Notes: a model not told the origin generated them from the letters alone. A DNA stretch of 64,000 nucleotides from Mycoplana rhizolycopersici (GCF_013378445.1 NZ_JABXYK010000015.1:38862-102861), one strand, 5' to 3'. Positions 52,975 to 63,876 are shown, counted from the first letter of the stretch. Program-made: numbers and translations.

Positions 52975-53979
52975 ATGAAACTCACGCCGGAACGGCTCCG
53001 GGGGCTGGCGACCGCTCTCCTCGAAGCAAGAGACGTGCCCCCCGCCAATGCTCGCCTCCAGGCTGATCTCCTTCTGGAAGCAGAATTGCGCGGACTGCCT
53101 TCCCATGGCCTGCAGCGGCTGCCGCTCATCCTTTCTCGACTGGACAAGGGGCTGGCCGATCCGCGGGCACGCGGGACCGGGACATGGCGTCGGCGGTCGT
53201 TTCTGAGCGTCGAGGGCGAACGCGGCCTCGGGCCGGCGGTGATGATGCACGCATTGCAAACCATGCGGCCCGTACTGGACGAGACGGGGATTACCATCGC
53301 TGCGATCCGCAATGCCAACCACATCGGCATGCTGGCCTATTATGCAGAAGCTGCAGCGAGGAGCGGCGTGATTGGCATCGTCATGTCGACCAGCGAAGCG
53401 CTCGTTCATCCGTTCGGTGGAACTCGGGCCATGCTGGGTACAAATCCCCTCGCCATCGGCATTCCCTCCGGCGACAAGCCCTTCATCCTCGATCTTGCAA
53501 CCAGTGTCGTTTCCATGGGCAAGATCAACAATCATGCAATGCGCGGGGTGCCTATCCCGTCCGGCTGGGCCGTGGACAGCGAAGGTCGCCCAACGACGGA
53601 TCCGCAAGCCGCGAAGACCGGGGCAATCGCCCCGTTCGGCGGTGCGAAAGGTTACGGACTTGGCCTTGCGATCGAACTTCTAGTTGCCACGCTTGCCGGT
53701 TCCAATCTCGCTCCCGACGTGAATGGAACACTCGACGACATCCATGCTGTAAACAAGGGCGACGTTCTCATCCTCATCGACGCGTCAGCGGGAGACGGCA
53801 ACGCCCGCTCGCTTGCAGCATATCTCGACCATCTGCGCAGGTCCCCTCCGTCCGATCCTGCAAGCCCGGTAGCCGTTCCGGGTGATGGCGCGCGCAAACG
53901 CCGCGCCGCGACGGAACGCTTGGGAATAGAGCTGCCCCAATCGCTTTTGGAACACCTTCTAGCACTCGAAGCCGCCTGA
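52975..53979 (+). CDS. Ldh2/malate-lactate-type dehydrogenase family protein
   Basis: A 334-residue NAD(P)-dependent oxidoreductase of the Ldh2/YlbC/DpkA fold with SHGLQRLP (catalytic His about residue 44), GLGP, NANHIGMLAYYAE, GTNPLAIGIP and GGAKGYGLGLAIELL. The family oxidises 2-hydroxy acids or reduces cyclic imines. It is the first gene of the plus-strand operon. Confidence 0.88.
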   Translation: MKLTPERLRGLATALLEARDVPPANARLQADLLLEAELRGLPSHGLQRLPLILSRLDKGLADPRARGTGTWRRRSFLSVEGERGLGPAVMMHALQTMRPVLDETGITIAAIRNANHIGMLAYYAEAAARSGVIGIVMSTSEALVHPFGGTRAMLGTNPLAIGIPSGDKPFILDLATSVVSMGKINNHAMRGVPIPSGWAVDSEGRPTTDPQAAKTGAIAPFGGAKGYGLGLAIELLVATLAGSNLAPDVNGTLDDIHAVNKGDVLILIDASAGDGNARSLAAYLDHLRRSPPSDPASPVAVPGDGARKRRAATERLGIELPQSLLEHLLALEAA

Positions 53980-53999
53980 TTTATCGGAGGAGATACGGA

Positions 54000-55199
54000 A
54001 TGAACCTATTCGGCACATTGAGGGCGCCGCGCGAACTGCTCTTCGGCACTGGCCAGCGTCATGCCCTCGGCGCTATCGCATCGAAGTTGGGCCGGCGCGC
54101 GCTGATCGTCACGGACACGCGCCTTGTCGCCGATGCCGATTTTCTGGCGCTCGCAAGGCAGCTCGAAGAGGCGGGACTCGCGGTTATGGTCGACAGTTCC
54201 ACGTTGCCCGACGTTCCTGTCGAATCCGCCATCTCCAGCGCGAAGGGTGCCCGGAGTTTCGCGCCCGACCTCGTCATCGGCGTCGGCGGCGGCTCCTGCC
54301 TCGACATGGCAAAATGCGTCGCCCTGCTTCTGACCCATAGCGGCCGGCCGCAGGATTATTACGGCGAACATGCCGTACCGGGACCGGTGATGCCGTTTAT
54401 CGCCGTTCCCACCACCGCAGGTACCGGATCGGAAGTGACCCCCGTCGCGGTGCTTTCGGATGCCGAGCGCAGCCTGAAGGTCGGCATTTCGAGCCCCTAC
54501 CTGATCCCGACAGTCTCGATCTGCGATCCGGAACTGACCCTTTCCTGCCCACCGGCCCTGACGGCGATCGCGGGTGCGGACGCGCTGACGCATGCGATCG
54601 AGGCTTTCACCGCGATCAGGCGCGACACCGTCCCCGGCATCGCGCAGCAACGCGTCTTCGTCGGCAAGAATGAGATGTCCGACCATTTCGCGCTCAACGC
54701 TATTTCGCTCCTCTGGCAGGGGCTGGAGGCGGCCTGCAAGAACGGCGCCGACCGCGTCGCGCGCGAAAAGGTGATGCTAGGCGCGACGCTCGCCGGCCTT
54801 GCCTTCGGCGTTGCAGGCACCGCTGCCGCGCACGCCATCCAGTATCCGGTCGGCGCCCTCACCCACACCGCACACGGCCTCGGCGTCGCATGCCTAATGC
54901 CGTATGTCATGACGTGGAATGCACCACTCATACGAAATGAACTGGCGCAGATCGCAAATGCTGCGGGATTGGATGGGCCGGACCAGGTGATCCCCGCGCT
55001 GGTTTCCCTGCTCGAAAGGATCGGCATTCCCGCCACGCTCCGCGATCTTGGTCTCGAGAAGGAGCGGATCGACTGGGTGGCGGAGCAAAGCTCAGGCATC
55101 ACGCGTCTTATCCAGAACAACCCCCGCGCCTTGAACCCGAACGAAATGCGCAATCTCGTCGCCGCCGCCTATTACGGCGACCTGGCCGGCCTGAATTAA
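54000..55199 (+). CDS. Iron-containing alcohol dehydrogenase
   Basis: A 399-residue type-III ADH. NAD site GVGGGSCLDMAK (about 91-102), metal ligands in GADALTHAIEAF and HGLGVACLMPYV. Relatives include 4-hydroxybutyrate and lactaldehyde dehydrogenases and maleylacetate reductase. GGAGGAGAT precedes the ATG. It should oxidise an alcohol to the aldehyde used by the next enzyme. Confidence 0.88.
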   Translation: MNLFGTLRAPRELLFGTGQRHALGAIASKLGRRALIVTDTRLVADADFLALARQLEEAGLAVMVDSSTLPDVPVESAISSAKGARSFAPDLVIGVGGGSCLDMAKCVALLLTHSGRPQDYYGEHAVPGPVMPFIAVPTTAGTGSEVTPVAVLSDAERSLKVGISSPYLIPTVSICDPELTLSCPPALTAIAGADALTHAIEAFTAIRRDTVPGIAQQRVFVGKNEMSDHFALNAISLLWQGLEAACKNGADRVAREKVMLGATLAGLAFGVAGTAAAHAIQYPVGALTHTAHGLGVACLMPYVMTWNAPLIRNELAQIANAAGLDGPDQVIPALVSLLERIGIPATLRDLGLEKERIDWVAEQSSGITRLIQNNPRALNPNEMRNLVAAAYYGDLAGLN

Positions 55200-55211
55200 A
55201 GGAAACCCGTC

Positions 55212-56675
55212 ATGACGTCGCACACCAAGTTCTCCGGCTATGCCGATCCCATCCTTCACGCCGAAGGCCTCTACATCGGCGGCAGATGGCACAAAGGCGG
55301 CGGCATAGCCGTCATGGATCCTTCGACCGGCAACATGCTGACAGAGGTCGCGGACGCCTCCGTCGAAGATGCGATGCGCGCGGTCGATGCCGCAGAGGCC
55401 GCGGCCTCCGGGTGGCGCGCCACCCCTGCCCGCCAGCGCTCGGAAATCCTGCGCCGCTGGTTCCAACTCATGACGCAGCATGCCGAGGAACTTGCCACGC
55501 TGATCGCGCTGGAAAACGGCAAGGCCCTTCCTGATGCACGCGGCGAAGTGGCCTATGCCGCCGAGTTCTATCGCTGGTACGCCGAAGAGGCCACCCGCAT
55601 TCCCGGCGAATACCGGCGTACCCCTTCCGGCTCGCACAATATCCTCGTCGACCACGAGCCGGTCGGCATTTCCGTCCTGATCACGCCCTGGAATTTTCCC
55701 GCCGCGATGGCGACGCGCAAGATCGGCCCGGCGCTTGCCGCCGGTTGCACGGTGATCCTGAAGCCCGCCTCCGAGACGCCGTTGACGGCCTACGCCATGG
55801 CCCGGCTTGGCGAGGAGGCCGGCGTGCCTGCCGGTGTGGTCAATGTACTTACCACGACCAGGCCGGCCGCGGTGACGAACGCCATGCTCGCCGATCCCCG
55901 TGTGCGAAAACTTTCCTTCACAGGTTCGACGGGTGTCGGCCGCACCCTACTCGCAGAAGCCGCCAAGTCGGTCGTCAGTTGCTCGATGGAACTCGGCGGC
56001 AACGCCCCCTTCCTCGTCTTCGACGATGCCGACCTGGAAGCCGCCCTCGACGGCGCCATGGTCGCGAAGATGCGCAATGCCGGCGAGGCTTGCACCGCCG
56101 CGAACCGCTTCTACGTTCAGTCAGGCATACACGATGCCTTCGTCGCCGGCCTTACGGCACGCATGGCCGCGCTGAAGATCGGTCCCGGCTACGATCCGGC
56201 TACGCAATGCGGGCCGATGATCACCAAGAACGCCGTGCGCAAGATCGACCGGCTGGTCTCAGAGGCGATCGCCGCAGGCGCCCGTGCGACGACCGGCGGC
56301 AAGCCGCTTGCGGAAGACGGCTATTTCTATCCGCCGACCGTGCTCGAGAACGTTCCCGCAGGCGCTGCAATCGCGAAGGAGGAAATCTTCGGCCCCGTCG
56401 CGCCGGTCTACAGGTTTGAAAACGAGGACGAGGCCATCCGCCTCGCAAACGATACCGAATACGGCCTTGCCGCCTATATCTACACCGGTGATTTGAAATG
56501 GGCGATGCGGGTCGGCAAGCGACTCGAAACCGGCATGCTCGGCATCAACCGGGGCCTGATGTCCGACCCGGCCGCTCCGTTCGGCGGCGTCAAGCAGAGT
56601 GGCCTCGGCCGCGAAGGCGGCGTGACGGGTATCCTGGAATTCATGGAGGCAAAGTATTACGCATTGGAGTACTGA
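55212..56675 (+). CDS. Aldehyde dehydrogenase (succinate-semialdehyde type)
   Basis: A 487-residue NAD(P)-dependent ALDH. Motifs: ITPWNFPAAM, FTGSTGVGR, catalytic Glu in MELGGNAPF, catalytic Cys in NAGEACTAANR. It resembles succinate-semialdehyde dehydrogenases. It follows the Fe-ADH by 12 bp, giving an alcohol to acid two-step module. Confidence 0.9.
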   Translation: MTSHTKFSGYADPILHAEGLYIGGRWHKGGGIAVMDPSTGNMLTEVADASVEDAMRAVDAAEAAASGWRATPARQRSEILRRWFQLMTQHAEELATLIALENGKALPDARGEVAYAAEFYRWYAEEATRIPGEYRRTPSGSHNILVDHEPVGISVLITPWNFPAAMATRKIGPALAAGCTVILKPASETPLTAYAMARLGEEAGVPAGVVNVLTTTRPAAVTNAMLADPRVRKLSFTGSTGVGRTLLAEAAKSVVSCSMELGGNAPFLVFDDADLEAALDGAMVAKMRNAGEACTAANRFYVQSGIHDAFVAGLTARMAALKIGPGYDPATQCGPMITKNAVRKIDRLVSEAIAAGARATTGGKPLAEDGYFYPPTVLENVPAGAAIAKEEIFGPVAPVYRFENEDEAIRLANDTEYGLAAYIYTGDLKWAMRVGKRLETGMLGINRGLMSDPAAPFGGVKQSGLGREGGVTGILEFMEAKYYALEY

Positions 56676-56692
56676 TCGTGGAGGGGAGGAAG

Positions 56693-57535
56693 ATGAAATC
56701 ACAGGACCATTACCGAATTCGCGACTTCGTTCCCGATTTCGACGCCATTGCCGCCGAATTCGCAGAGCGAAGCCGGGCGCTTTCTGCCGAGGCTAACGTG
56801 CTGAAGGACGTGCGCTACGGCGCACGTGCCCGGGAGGTCCTCGACATCATAATGCCGGATAGTCCGAAAGCGGGCGCGCCGCTGCACGTTTTCGTTCACG
56901 GCGGATACTGGCGCTCCGGTGAAAAGGAGAACTACCGCTTCGTCGCCGCCCCGGTTCTGGCGGCTGGCGGCATTGCCGCCATCGTCGAATACGACCTCAT
57001 GCCGGGCGAGCGGCTTGGTGTGCTGGTCGATCAGGTGCGGCGGTCCGTGCTCTGGCTCCAACAGCATGCGGGCGACTTCGACGCTGACCCCCGCAGACTG
57101 ACGGTTAGCGGCCATTCGGCGGGCGCCCATCTCGCCTCCTTCCTAGCGGCGACCGGGCCTGCCGAAACGACCGCACCCTTGCTTCCCTCGCTACGGGGGC
57201 TGCTGCTCCTGAGCGGCATCTACGATCTCTCCGAAATCCCCTACAGCTTCCTGCGCCACGAAGCCGAGATGACGGTCGCAGAAGCGGCTGCCTGGTCACC
57301 GTTGACGTCAAGTCAGCTCCCCTGCCCCGTGCGGATCATCGCCTTTGGAGGGGAGGAAACAAGCCCGTTCCACGAGCAGGCCTCAGCCCTCCGTTCGCGG
57401 CTCAGCGGACAGGGCGAAGTCGTTCAACAGCTTTCCCTGCCTGGCCTCAACCATATGAATATCGTTTTGAACCTGGCAGATCCTCTCGGCGAACTAGGAC
57501 GCCGTCTTGCAGATATGGTTTCGACAATCCGATAG
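56693..57535 (+). CDS. Alpha/beta hydrolase (arylformamidase/esterase-like)
   Basis: A 280-residue alpha/beta hydrolase with oxyanion motif HVFVHGGYW (about 70-78) and nucleophile GHSAGAH. The HGGYW form is common in kynurenine-formamidase-like and lactone/ester hydrolases. It ends the plus-strand operon. Combined with the dehydrogenases it could open a lactone or ester. Final His around HMNIV. Confidence 0.84.
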   Translation: MKSQDHYRIRDFVPDFDAIAAEFAERSRALSAEANVLKDVRYGARAREVLDIIMPDSPKAGAPLHVFVHGGYWRSGEKENYRFVAAPVLAAGGIAAIVEYDLMPGERLGVLVDQVRRSVLWLQQHAGDFDADPRRLTVSGHSAGAHLASFLAATGPAETTAPLLPSLRGLLLLSGIYDLSEIPYSFLRHEAEMTVAEAAAWSPLTSSQLPCPVRIIAFGGEETSPFHEQASALRSRLSGQGEVVQQLSLPGLNHMNIVLNLADPLGELGRRLADMVSTIR

Positions 57536-58060
57536 CTACGCATGAAGGGAGTTCGCTGTCGCTCCGCTCCGGATGTGCCGCTATGCGGAGAAATGGACAA
57601 AGTCTCCGGCGACGGACATGCCGAATTGCTCAATGATGGCACTTTCCAGATCACGCTCGCCAACCACAACGGCGGCGCGGCCGCCCTCAAGGCAAAACGG
57701 CAGGATAACAGCCTGCTAGGCGATGAACTGGCCAGATCGTAAAGCGTTGAATTTATGGTAAACAGTTCGTTATACGAAAGTAAAGAGACCGATAAGGTTC
57801 ATTACATGGATTGCACCTGGAGCCAGCGCGTCGCTTCGATTTGTCGTCTCCCAAGCTCAAACTCAATCGGCAACAGAAAATAACACCGTCGCACCGCATG
57901 CGAAAGTGCCTGTTGCATGGAATATCGCTTCGGACCTCGATCGCGTCGCGTCAGGCAGTGTCGCTTCCGGCACGCGGCCGCTCCTTCCGGCGAGATCCGG
58001 TGAGCGATATCAGCGTGCGGCCGCAAACAGGCTGCTCTGCGGACCGTCACCCCACGATGT
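57536..58060. other. Start of the decayed tract, with a weak ORF
   Basis: A 66-codon frame (57542-57742) reads like a fragment of a small hypothetical protein (GDGHAELLNDGTFQITLANHN). No start signal or family can be assigned. The remainder is AT-richer and non-coding. Confidence 0.35.
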
Positions 58061-58067
58061 CATTGCC

Positions 58068-58783
58068 TCAGGGGCCGCACCTAGTACGCCACACACCCCA
58101 TTCATCGTCTTCCTCGAGCGACAATTGGCGACGAGACGGACGATGGCTCCGGCGTCCGAAATAATCTCTACGATCTCGGTCCGCTGATTGATTTCGCCAT
58201 TGAGGCGTTCGATCGGACTTGCTGAATGCCGCTGTCCCGGCGCTCCTTAGGGAGGGCCATCCAGGCGTGCGCCCCTCCCCGGCATCACCATGATGGCGAC
58301 GCGTTCGGGCACTTTCGACCGAGCCTGGCCGGCGACGTTGCGCCACCAGGCACTCTTAGCCTCCGATGTATACAAATCAAAACGGAAACGACGCCCGCCA
58401 CTCCTTCCGGCGTACGCCTTCCCGTTCCCGATGAGACAGACCCGACATCTCGGCGAGGTTGCCGATAGCACATTGGGGACGGAGCCTTTGAGGCTCTCAT
58501 CGGTATTGGGAACGACGAGCTTCACACGGTGCGGAGGTTCCTGCTTCCACGCCTGGCAGCACCCGCCTGCCCTCGGGGCTGACCCCGACGAGAATGGTGC
58601 GGCTACTGCGCCGAACCTGCAGATACACCTTCACCTTGACATCGAACTCTTCGCACAGGCGGCTCAACTGCCTCTTGATCTGACGATGAGCGCCATCACT
58701 TTGACGCGATCGTAGACGGAACGCCCTGAGATGCCTTGGATACAAGCGTCGCCGACTACAGCCATCAGAGCCTCCTCCGCCAT
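58068..58783 (-). pseudogene. IS256-family transposase remnant with several frameshifts
   Basis: Segments on the minus strand, in different frames, match IS256 transposase in the right order: MAEEALMAVVGDACIQGISG near 58783, QLSRLCEEFDVKVK near 58660, RCRVCLIG and WRNVAGQARSKVPERVAIM near 58440-58290, and SPIERLNGEINQRTEIVEI then LEEDDEWGV near 58230-58100. At least three frameshifts make it inactive. No terminal repeats were identified. Confidence 0.75.
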
Positions 58784-59896
58784 GCGGGAGCTAACGAATG
58801 CCTGGCAGGGTGGTGAAGGCGAAGATGGCAACCGCGCCACCCCTGCGGCGCCGCAATGAACTGCAAAAGTTGCCGGCCGGCAACTTTTCGACATCAGCAG
58901 CGATCGGGCGCAACAGGTCAGGGTCGCTGGCATCCGATGGTCTCGACCACCTAGGGAAGGGGTCTTCGACAAAGCATCTGCCCAAGTGCGAACGGACGCC
59001 ACGTCTGTATCGCACAGCGATTCTTACGATTTTCTATTCCATCCGGCTCAACGTGAAAAATCGGGAAGCGTACAGCGGCGACCAGGTAGCCTCAGGATAC
59101 CTTAAATCCGACAGCTATTCCGAAGACCAATCTGACGAAGAAAGTCGCGACATGTGCAACTTTCTTCAACTCTAAAGCCGGACGACACTTTTGGCGTATC
59201 GAGGATGGGATATCACCGCTGGATTGGAGCGCTCGCAGCAGTCGAGGACAAGCTTGGAACAACGACCATGGGCGTCGAGATGGGAGGGGAGGGGAGGAGA
59301 GGGGAGGGCGGACGACATAGCCATTGCGAACCCTACCGGTCTGGGGTTCGACACACGGCCTAGCTCTGCTTGCGTAGTCGGAAATGCGCTGATCGCGCGC
59401 GACGACCGCGTTGGAACCGGCCCGTTTCCAATCTCTCGGAGATCCTTGGCGATGGTGTCCTGCCTTGATGCCCAAAGTGTGTCGCGTCTATTTTGAGCCA
59501 TTCTTCCGGAGCAGATTTTCGTCTGGGCAGAGGCGATTGGCGAAGGGCACACCCCGAGGTGCCGCCGAGCCGATCACCTCTAATCCGAGCAGGAAGATGC
59601 CCGCCCGTTCGGATTGGCTGAAACGGGCCGCCTGATCGACCGGACAACTCCGTTTGAGCCAGCAGAGTGGCTCCAAATAGGCGCGACACGCTTGTCTTAT
59701 GGCGATCTTCGCTTCTTGTGAGAAAAAGAAACGCCGGCGAGGGCGGCCACCCTTGCCGGCGACGGGGGACGGATCGTGCACACGCAGGCCGTTTGACGGG
59801 CCGGGCTAAAGTTTGATCGCCCCCATCTTTTTCCAATCGTCCTGAACGGATACCCGAGCTTGGAGGCTCGGATGACAAGCATGGGAGACGGAAAAG
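58784..59896. other. Gap with no supported gene; G-rich tract
   Basis: About 1.1 kb. It may contain the lost N-terminal part of the IS256 gene and left flank of the IS110 element. A plus-strand tract at 59282-59308 is a run of GGG/GGGG blocks separated by A or GA, a G-quadruplex-type motif. Several long frames exist but none resembles a protein. Confidence 0.4.
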
Positions 59897-60827
59897 ATGC
59901 AACAGCTTGCCATTGGCGCAGACATCTCTAAAGACCATATCGACCTTCATCGTCTGCCGGACGGCGACAGGCTGCGGGCGACCAACGACCGCAAGGGTTT
60001 TGCCATCATCCTCAATTGGGTCGGCAACAGACCGGTCGAACGGCTCGTCTATAGGCCGACCGGCGCCTACCACAAGGCCTTCAAGCGCTTCATGCTCATG
60101 AAGGGCCTGCCGCTTTCCAAGGTCAATCCCCGACTTGCCCGGCGTTTTGCCGAAGCGACCGGCCGACTGGCAAAGACGGATCGGATCGATGCGGAACTGC
60201 TGGCGCGCTATGGGATGCTGCTTCAACCGCGCCTTCTGAGCGAAACCGGACCGGTTATCGCCGATCTGAAGGAGCTACACATGGCCCGCATGGCCCTGGT
60301 GAAGGACAGGACAGCCGCCAGAAACCGTGTGAATAACCTGTCCCGGCCGTTGCTCAAGCGGCAAAATACCGAACGCCTCGCGCAGATCCAGAAGCGTCTC
60401 GCCCAGGTCGATCAAGCCATCATGACCCTGATTGCCTCCGACGACGGCCTCAAAAGGCAAGGTTCGACATCCTCGTCTCCACTCCAGGCTTGTCGAAGGT
60501 CACCGCCTTCGCGCATCTCATCGAGATGCCTGAACTCGGGGACCTGGAGGAGAAAGCCGCAGCCTCTCTCTGTGTGGCCTGGCGCCCATAGGCCGACAGT
60601 CCGAACGCGCCTTCATCGCCGGCAGCATGGCCATCGTCCGGCAGGCGCTCTACATGCCAGCTCTGGTCGCGACCCGCTTCAACCCGGATCTCAAGGCCAG
60701 ATATGATGGCCTGATCAAAGCCGGAAAAGCACCCAAGGTCGCCCTAACAGCCGTCATGCGAAAGCTGATAATCCTTACAAATGCCCTCCTGCGCCACAAT
60801 CGAAAATGGACGCCAAAAACCGCTTGA
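59897..60827 (+). pseudogene. IS110-family transposase, frameshifted
   Basis: The N-terminal 190 codons give a good IS110 DEDD transposase (GADISKDHIDLHRLP, RPTGAYHKAFKRF, KTDRIDAELLARYG). Near 60459 the frame shifts, with the right text continuing as FDILVSTPGLSKVTAFAHLI and MPELGDLEEKAAASL in another frame. A further change near 60580 leads to RQALYMPALVATRFNPDLK and the usual end (NRKWTPKTA, stop 60825-60827). The element is probably inactive. IS110 elements lack clear terminal repeats. Confidence 0.82.
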
Positions 60828-61039
60828 TCAAAACGGATACTTTAGTTCTATCGCCGACCGGCGATAACGATGCCGGAGATATGAAGGTCTTTCGTTAGGG
60901 GAGGGGATCACGTATTCAACGGTCGCCCATGCATCCAGTCTACGGGAAATTTATTTCAATACCGCCGATACGCCGCTTCGTACGCGCCTGTGAAATCGAT
61001 GGCGCCTGAAGTCAGCGGGCTTCGCGCCGGGACGTCGAT
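60828..61039. other. Gap after the IS110 remnant
   Basis: About 210 bp without a recognisable gene. The right end of the IS110 element probably lies within the first few tens of bases. Confidence 0.4.
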
Positions 61040-61523
61040 TTCATGACGTCAAACCTCAGCGTCTTCGGCGACCTGACGGCCAAGGGCATGTGGTTACGAC
61101 GAAGACGTTCGAATTCTGCCGAGCAACCGCGAACGAAGGTGAGCAGAAGGTCTTCGGCATTCCACCGGAGAGCGACGTCGTACGCATCACGCGCGTGTAC
61201 TACTGTGATGGACAACCTGTCACGCACACTCACATTTCCCTTCCCGGCCACAAGTTGCCTGGCATGGAAAAACTCGACATAGACAACCACTCGATCTTCC
61301 AGACAATACGGGAGCGGTATAGACTGACTGTCCAGCGCGCAGAGCGATGGTTTACCGCGGAACTACCCGATGCGGAATCCATCATCCGCATGGGCATCTC
61401 GGCAGATACGCCACTTGTCTCAATAGAATCAATTACTTATGCTCACGACGCAGCGCGCCGAAATACTACCTCACGTTGTATAATTCGGCCGTAGCACGCA
61501 TCCATCTGCGTATTGACGCATAA
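61040..61523 (+). pseudogene. GntR/HutC-type regulator remnant (UTRA domain only)
   Basis: The frame from 61090 gives an UTRA effector domain (TKTFEFCRATANEGEQKVFG, VVRITRVYYCDGQPVTH, ELPDAESIIRMGISADTPLVSIE). The N-terminal winged helix is missing, and the end is frameshifted near 61452: the natural tail KYYLTLYNSAVARIHLRID continues in another frame to TAA at 61521-61523. A decayed regulator of the pseudogene cluster downstream. Confidence 0.72.
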
Positions 61524-61721
61524 ACAATAGACCGTTCAGTACAAAAAATCGACATATCTGATCATAACCAGATTGAGAGCTGGAGAAGGGCGACCCAACC
61601 TGCTTTCCACGGCGTGAGGAGCGCCCAGAGGAAAGTTTACATAGCAAATCAGCATGATAGCGCGGAACCAGACCGCCTCCGTGAAGCGCCGATCCGTGCT
61701 GTGTCGAATGCGGGAGGAGTG

Positions 61722-62483
61722 TAGGGACCACCGTAGCCAGCTCGATTTTTCAGGCCACGTGGCCGCTGTAGCCGGCGGTGCGAGCGGTATCGGCCTGGAA
61801 ACAGACAGGGCTCTTGCCTCCTGCAGCGCCGACATCGCGCTACTGGACATCGGTGAGGCGCGCTGGCGGCGGCAACTGCTGGCAGGTTCGCACCCTTCGG
61901 TGGCAAGGTTACCACCCACGTGGTAAGCGTCACCGACCCGGTCGACGTCAACGCCACCGCTGATGCCGTCATCGCGGCTCACGGCAAGGTCACCATCCTC
62001 ATCAGCAGTGCCGGCATTGCCCGGCTGCACTCCGCCCTCGACTTTTCGAACGAGGAATGGCGCCTCGTCATGGACGTAAATGTCACGGCACGTTGCGCGC
62101 CTTCGGCAGCTACATGGTGGAGCGGCGAGGGCTGCATCGTCAATCTCGGCTCAATGTCGGGCCTCAGTCCACAGTTTACTGCCTCCTACGTCGCGAGCAA
62201 GGGCGCGGAACACATGCTGACAAGGGCGCTGGCGATCGAGTGTGTCGATAGCAGCGTGCGGGTCAATGCGGTCGCCCCGGCTATTTCGGCACGGAAATGA
62301 CCGTCAAGATGCGCGAGCGGCCGGAACTGTTTAACGTCTGGATGGACATACGCCGATGAAGCGCTGCGGCGGGCCGTCCGAAATCGCTTCGACAATCCTT
62401 TTTCTTACATCCCCTGCCGCCAGCTGCGTGACCGGATCCATCCTGTCGGTCGATGTCGGCTATACCGCATTGCGAGCCTTTCA
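61722..62483 (+). pseudogene. SDR dehydrogenase pseudogene
   Basis: Pieces in three frames: DFSGHVAAVAGGASGIGLE (cofactor loop), then ISSAGIARLHSALD, VNLGSMSGLSPQFTASYVASKGA (catalytic Ser, Tyr, Lys), then GYFGTEMTVKMRERPELF in a new frame, and ASTILFLTSPAASCVTGSILSV at the end. At least three frameshifts destroy it. Confidence 0.78.
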
Positions 62484-63143
62484 ATGGACCAGACTACCTT
62501 CAGCCCCGCCGAACTGGAAAAACGCCAGGCCGTCATAGGGGCGTGCCTCGAGATGAACCGCATCGGCATCAACCAGGGGACCTCCGGAAATATCAGCCTC
62601 CCCCACGAGACTACATCCTCATCACGCCGACAAGCACGCCCTATGACAGGCTGACCACCGACAGCATCGTCCGTCTGGACATGGTTGGGAAGACGAGCGG
62701 CGGCTGCAGGCCTCCAGCGATTGGAGGTTCCATCGAGGCATCATGCTGACACGCCAGGACGTCAGTGCCATTGTGCATGCACACCCGATCTTTTCGACGA
62801 TCATCGACATCATGGGGCTGCCCATTCCGCCGGTCCACTACATCGTCGCAGTCGACGGCGGCGACGACATCCGCTGTCCACCCTACGCAACGTTCCGAAG
62901 CCAGAAGCTTTCCGAACACGCAGATATGGCACTAACGGACCGCAAGGCCTGCCTGCTCGAACACCACGGCATCATCGCAGTCGGGACCACGCTGTACAAA
63001 GCTCTCTGGCTTTCGGTGGACGTGGAAACGCCCGCTCGGCAATACCACGGCGTCCCGCAACTCGGCGAGCCGCGCCTGCGGCCGAGGAAGAGAGCGCCCG
63101 GGTCCTCGAGAAGATGGCCAGCTACGGGCACAACGACCGATAG
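62484..63143 (+). pseudogene. Class II aldolase/adducin-family pseudogene
   Basis: Starts well (MDQTTFSPAELEKRQAVIG, then NQGTSGNISL, the phosphate-binding motif). After a frameshift, ILITPTSTPYDRL follows, then in another frame IVHAHPIFSTIIDIMGLPIP (Zn His pair) and LLEHHGIIAVGTTLYKALW, ending EKMASYGHNDR. It resembles fuculose-phosphate aldolases but is broken at two or more sites. Confidence 0.78.
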
Positions 63144-63149
63144 CAGCAG

Positions 63150-63300
63150 AGATAAGGCCATACCCACGGGGAAACCGTCGCTTCGCTTAAGCGGCTTGGC
63201 TACCCCGAGGACATCATCGGCCCGGTCAGCTTCTTCGCCTTCACCGGTCGGACTTCGTGACCGGCCAGTCGCTCAACGTCTGCGGCAGCATCTTTTCCAC
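63150..63300 (+). pseudogene. SDR C-terminal remnant
   Basis: A short stretch, LKRLGYPEDIIGPVSFFAFTG, then after a one-base shift SDFVTGQSLNVCGS, is the C-terminal end of an SDR. Nothing of the N-terminal part remains, so a deletion has joined it to the aldolase pseudogene. Confidence 0.6.
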
Positions 63301-63357
63301 GGACGGGGCCGTGCGCAGCAACGCTGCCTCCTCCGCCTCACCATATCGAAGATTGTC

Positions 63358-63876
63358 ATGCACGCGAACGCGTTGAAATTCCTGATCGGCGGAGCCTGGG
63401 TCGAAGCGATCGGCACGGGCCGCCATACTCTCATCAAGCCTGCCACGGAGGAGGCAATCTGCGAGATCGCGATGGGCGATGCCAACGACGTCGATCGCGC
63501 CGTCGCGGCTGCCAAGGCGGCCTTTCCGTCCTACTCGATGACGAAGCCAGAAGAGCGCCGGCGTTTGCTGCAGCGCCTGCACGAGAACTACGACGAGATC
63601 GCGGCCATGATGACAGAGGAGGAGATGGGGACTACCGCGAATTTCTCGCAGTCCACACAGACCTGGGTCGGCCGCGCGCATCGCGAAACCATCATCGACG
63701 TGCTACAAACCTACTCTTTCGAAGAGTTGGAAGAGTTGAGAGGCGACGTTCTGATCTCGCGCGTGGCTGTCGGTGTATGCGGCTTGATCACGCCGCGGAA
63801 CTGGTCGATGAACCAGTTGGTGGTGAAGACAGTGCCGGCACTCGCCGCAGGCTGCACGCTGGTCGTCATGCCTTAG
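63358..63876 (+). pseudogene. Aldehyde dehydrogenase, truncated by an insertion sequence
   Basis: 172 codons of an ALDH N-terminal domain (FLIGGAWVEAIG, DVDRAVAAAKAAFPSYS, ISRVAVGVCGLITPRNWSMNQ, VKTVPALAAGCTLVVMP). The normal text would go on as a KPSE-type motif, but the frame hits TAG at 63874-63876 exactly where IS630-like sequence begins. The catalytic domain is missing. Confidence 0.75.

Noticed and set aside
59325..59360. TTCGA-containing stretch resembling a tRNA T-arm
   Set aside because: No acceptor, anticodon or D-arm can be paired around it.
59360..60226. 288-codon minus-strand frame across the IS110 start
   Set aside because: It is antisense to the transposase and has no family match.
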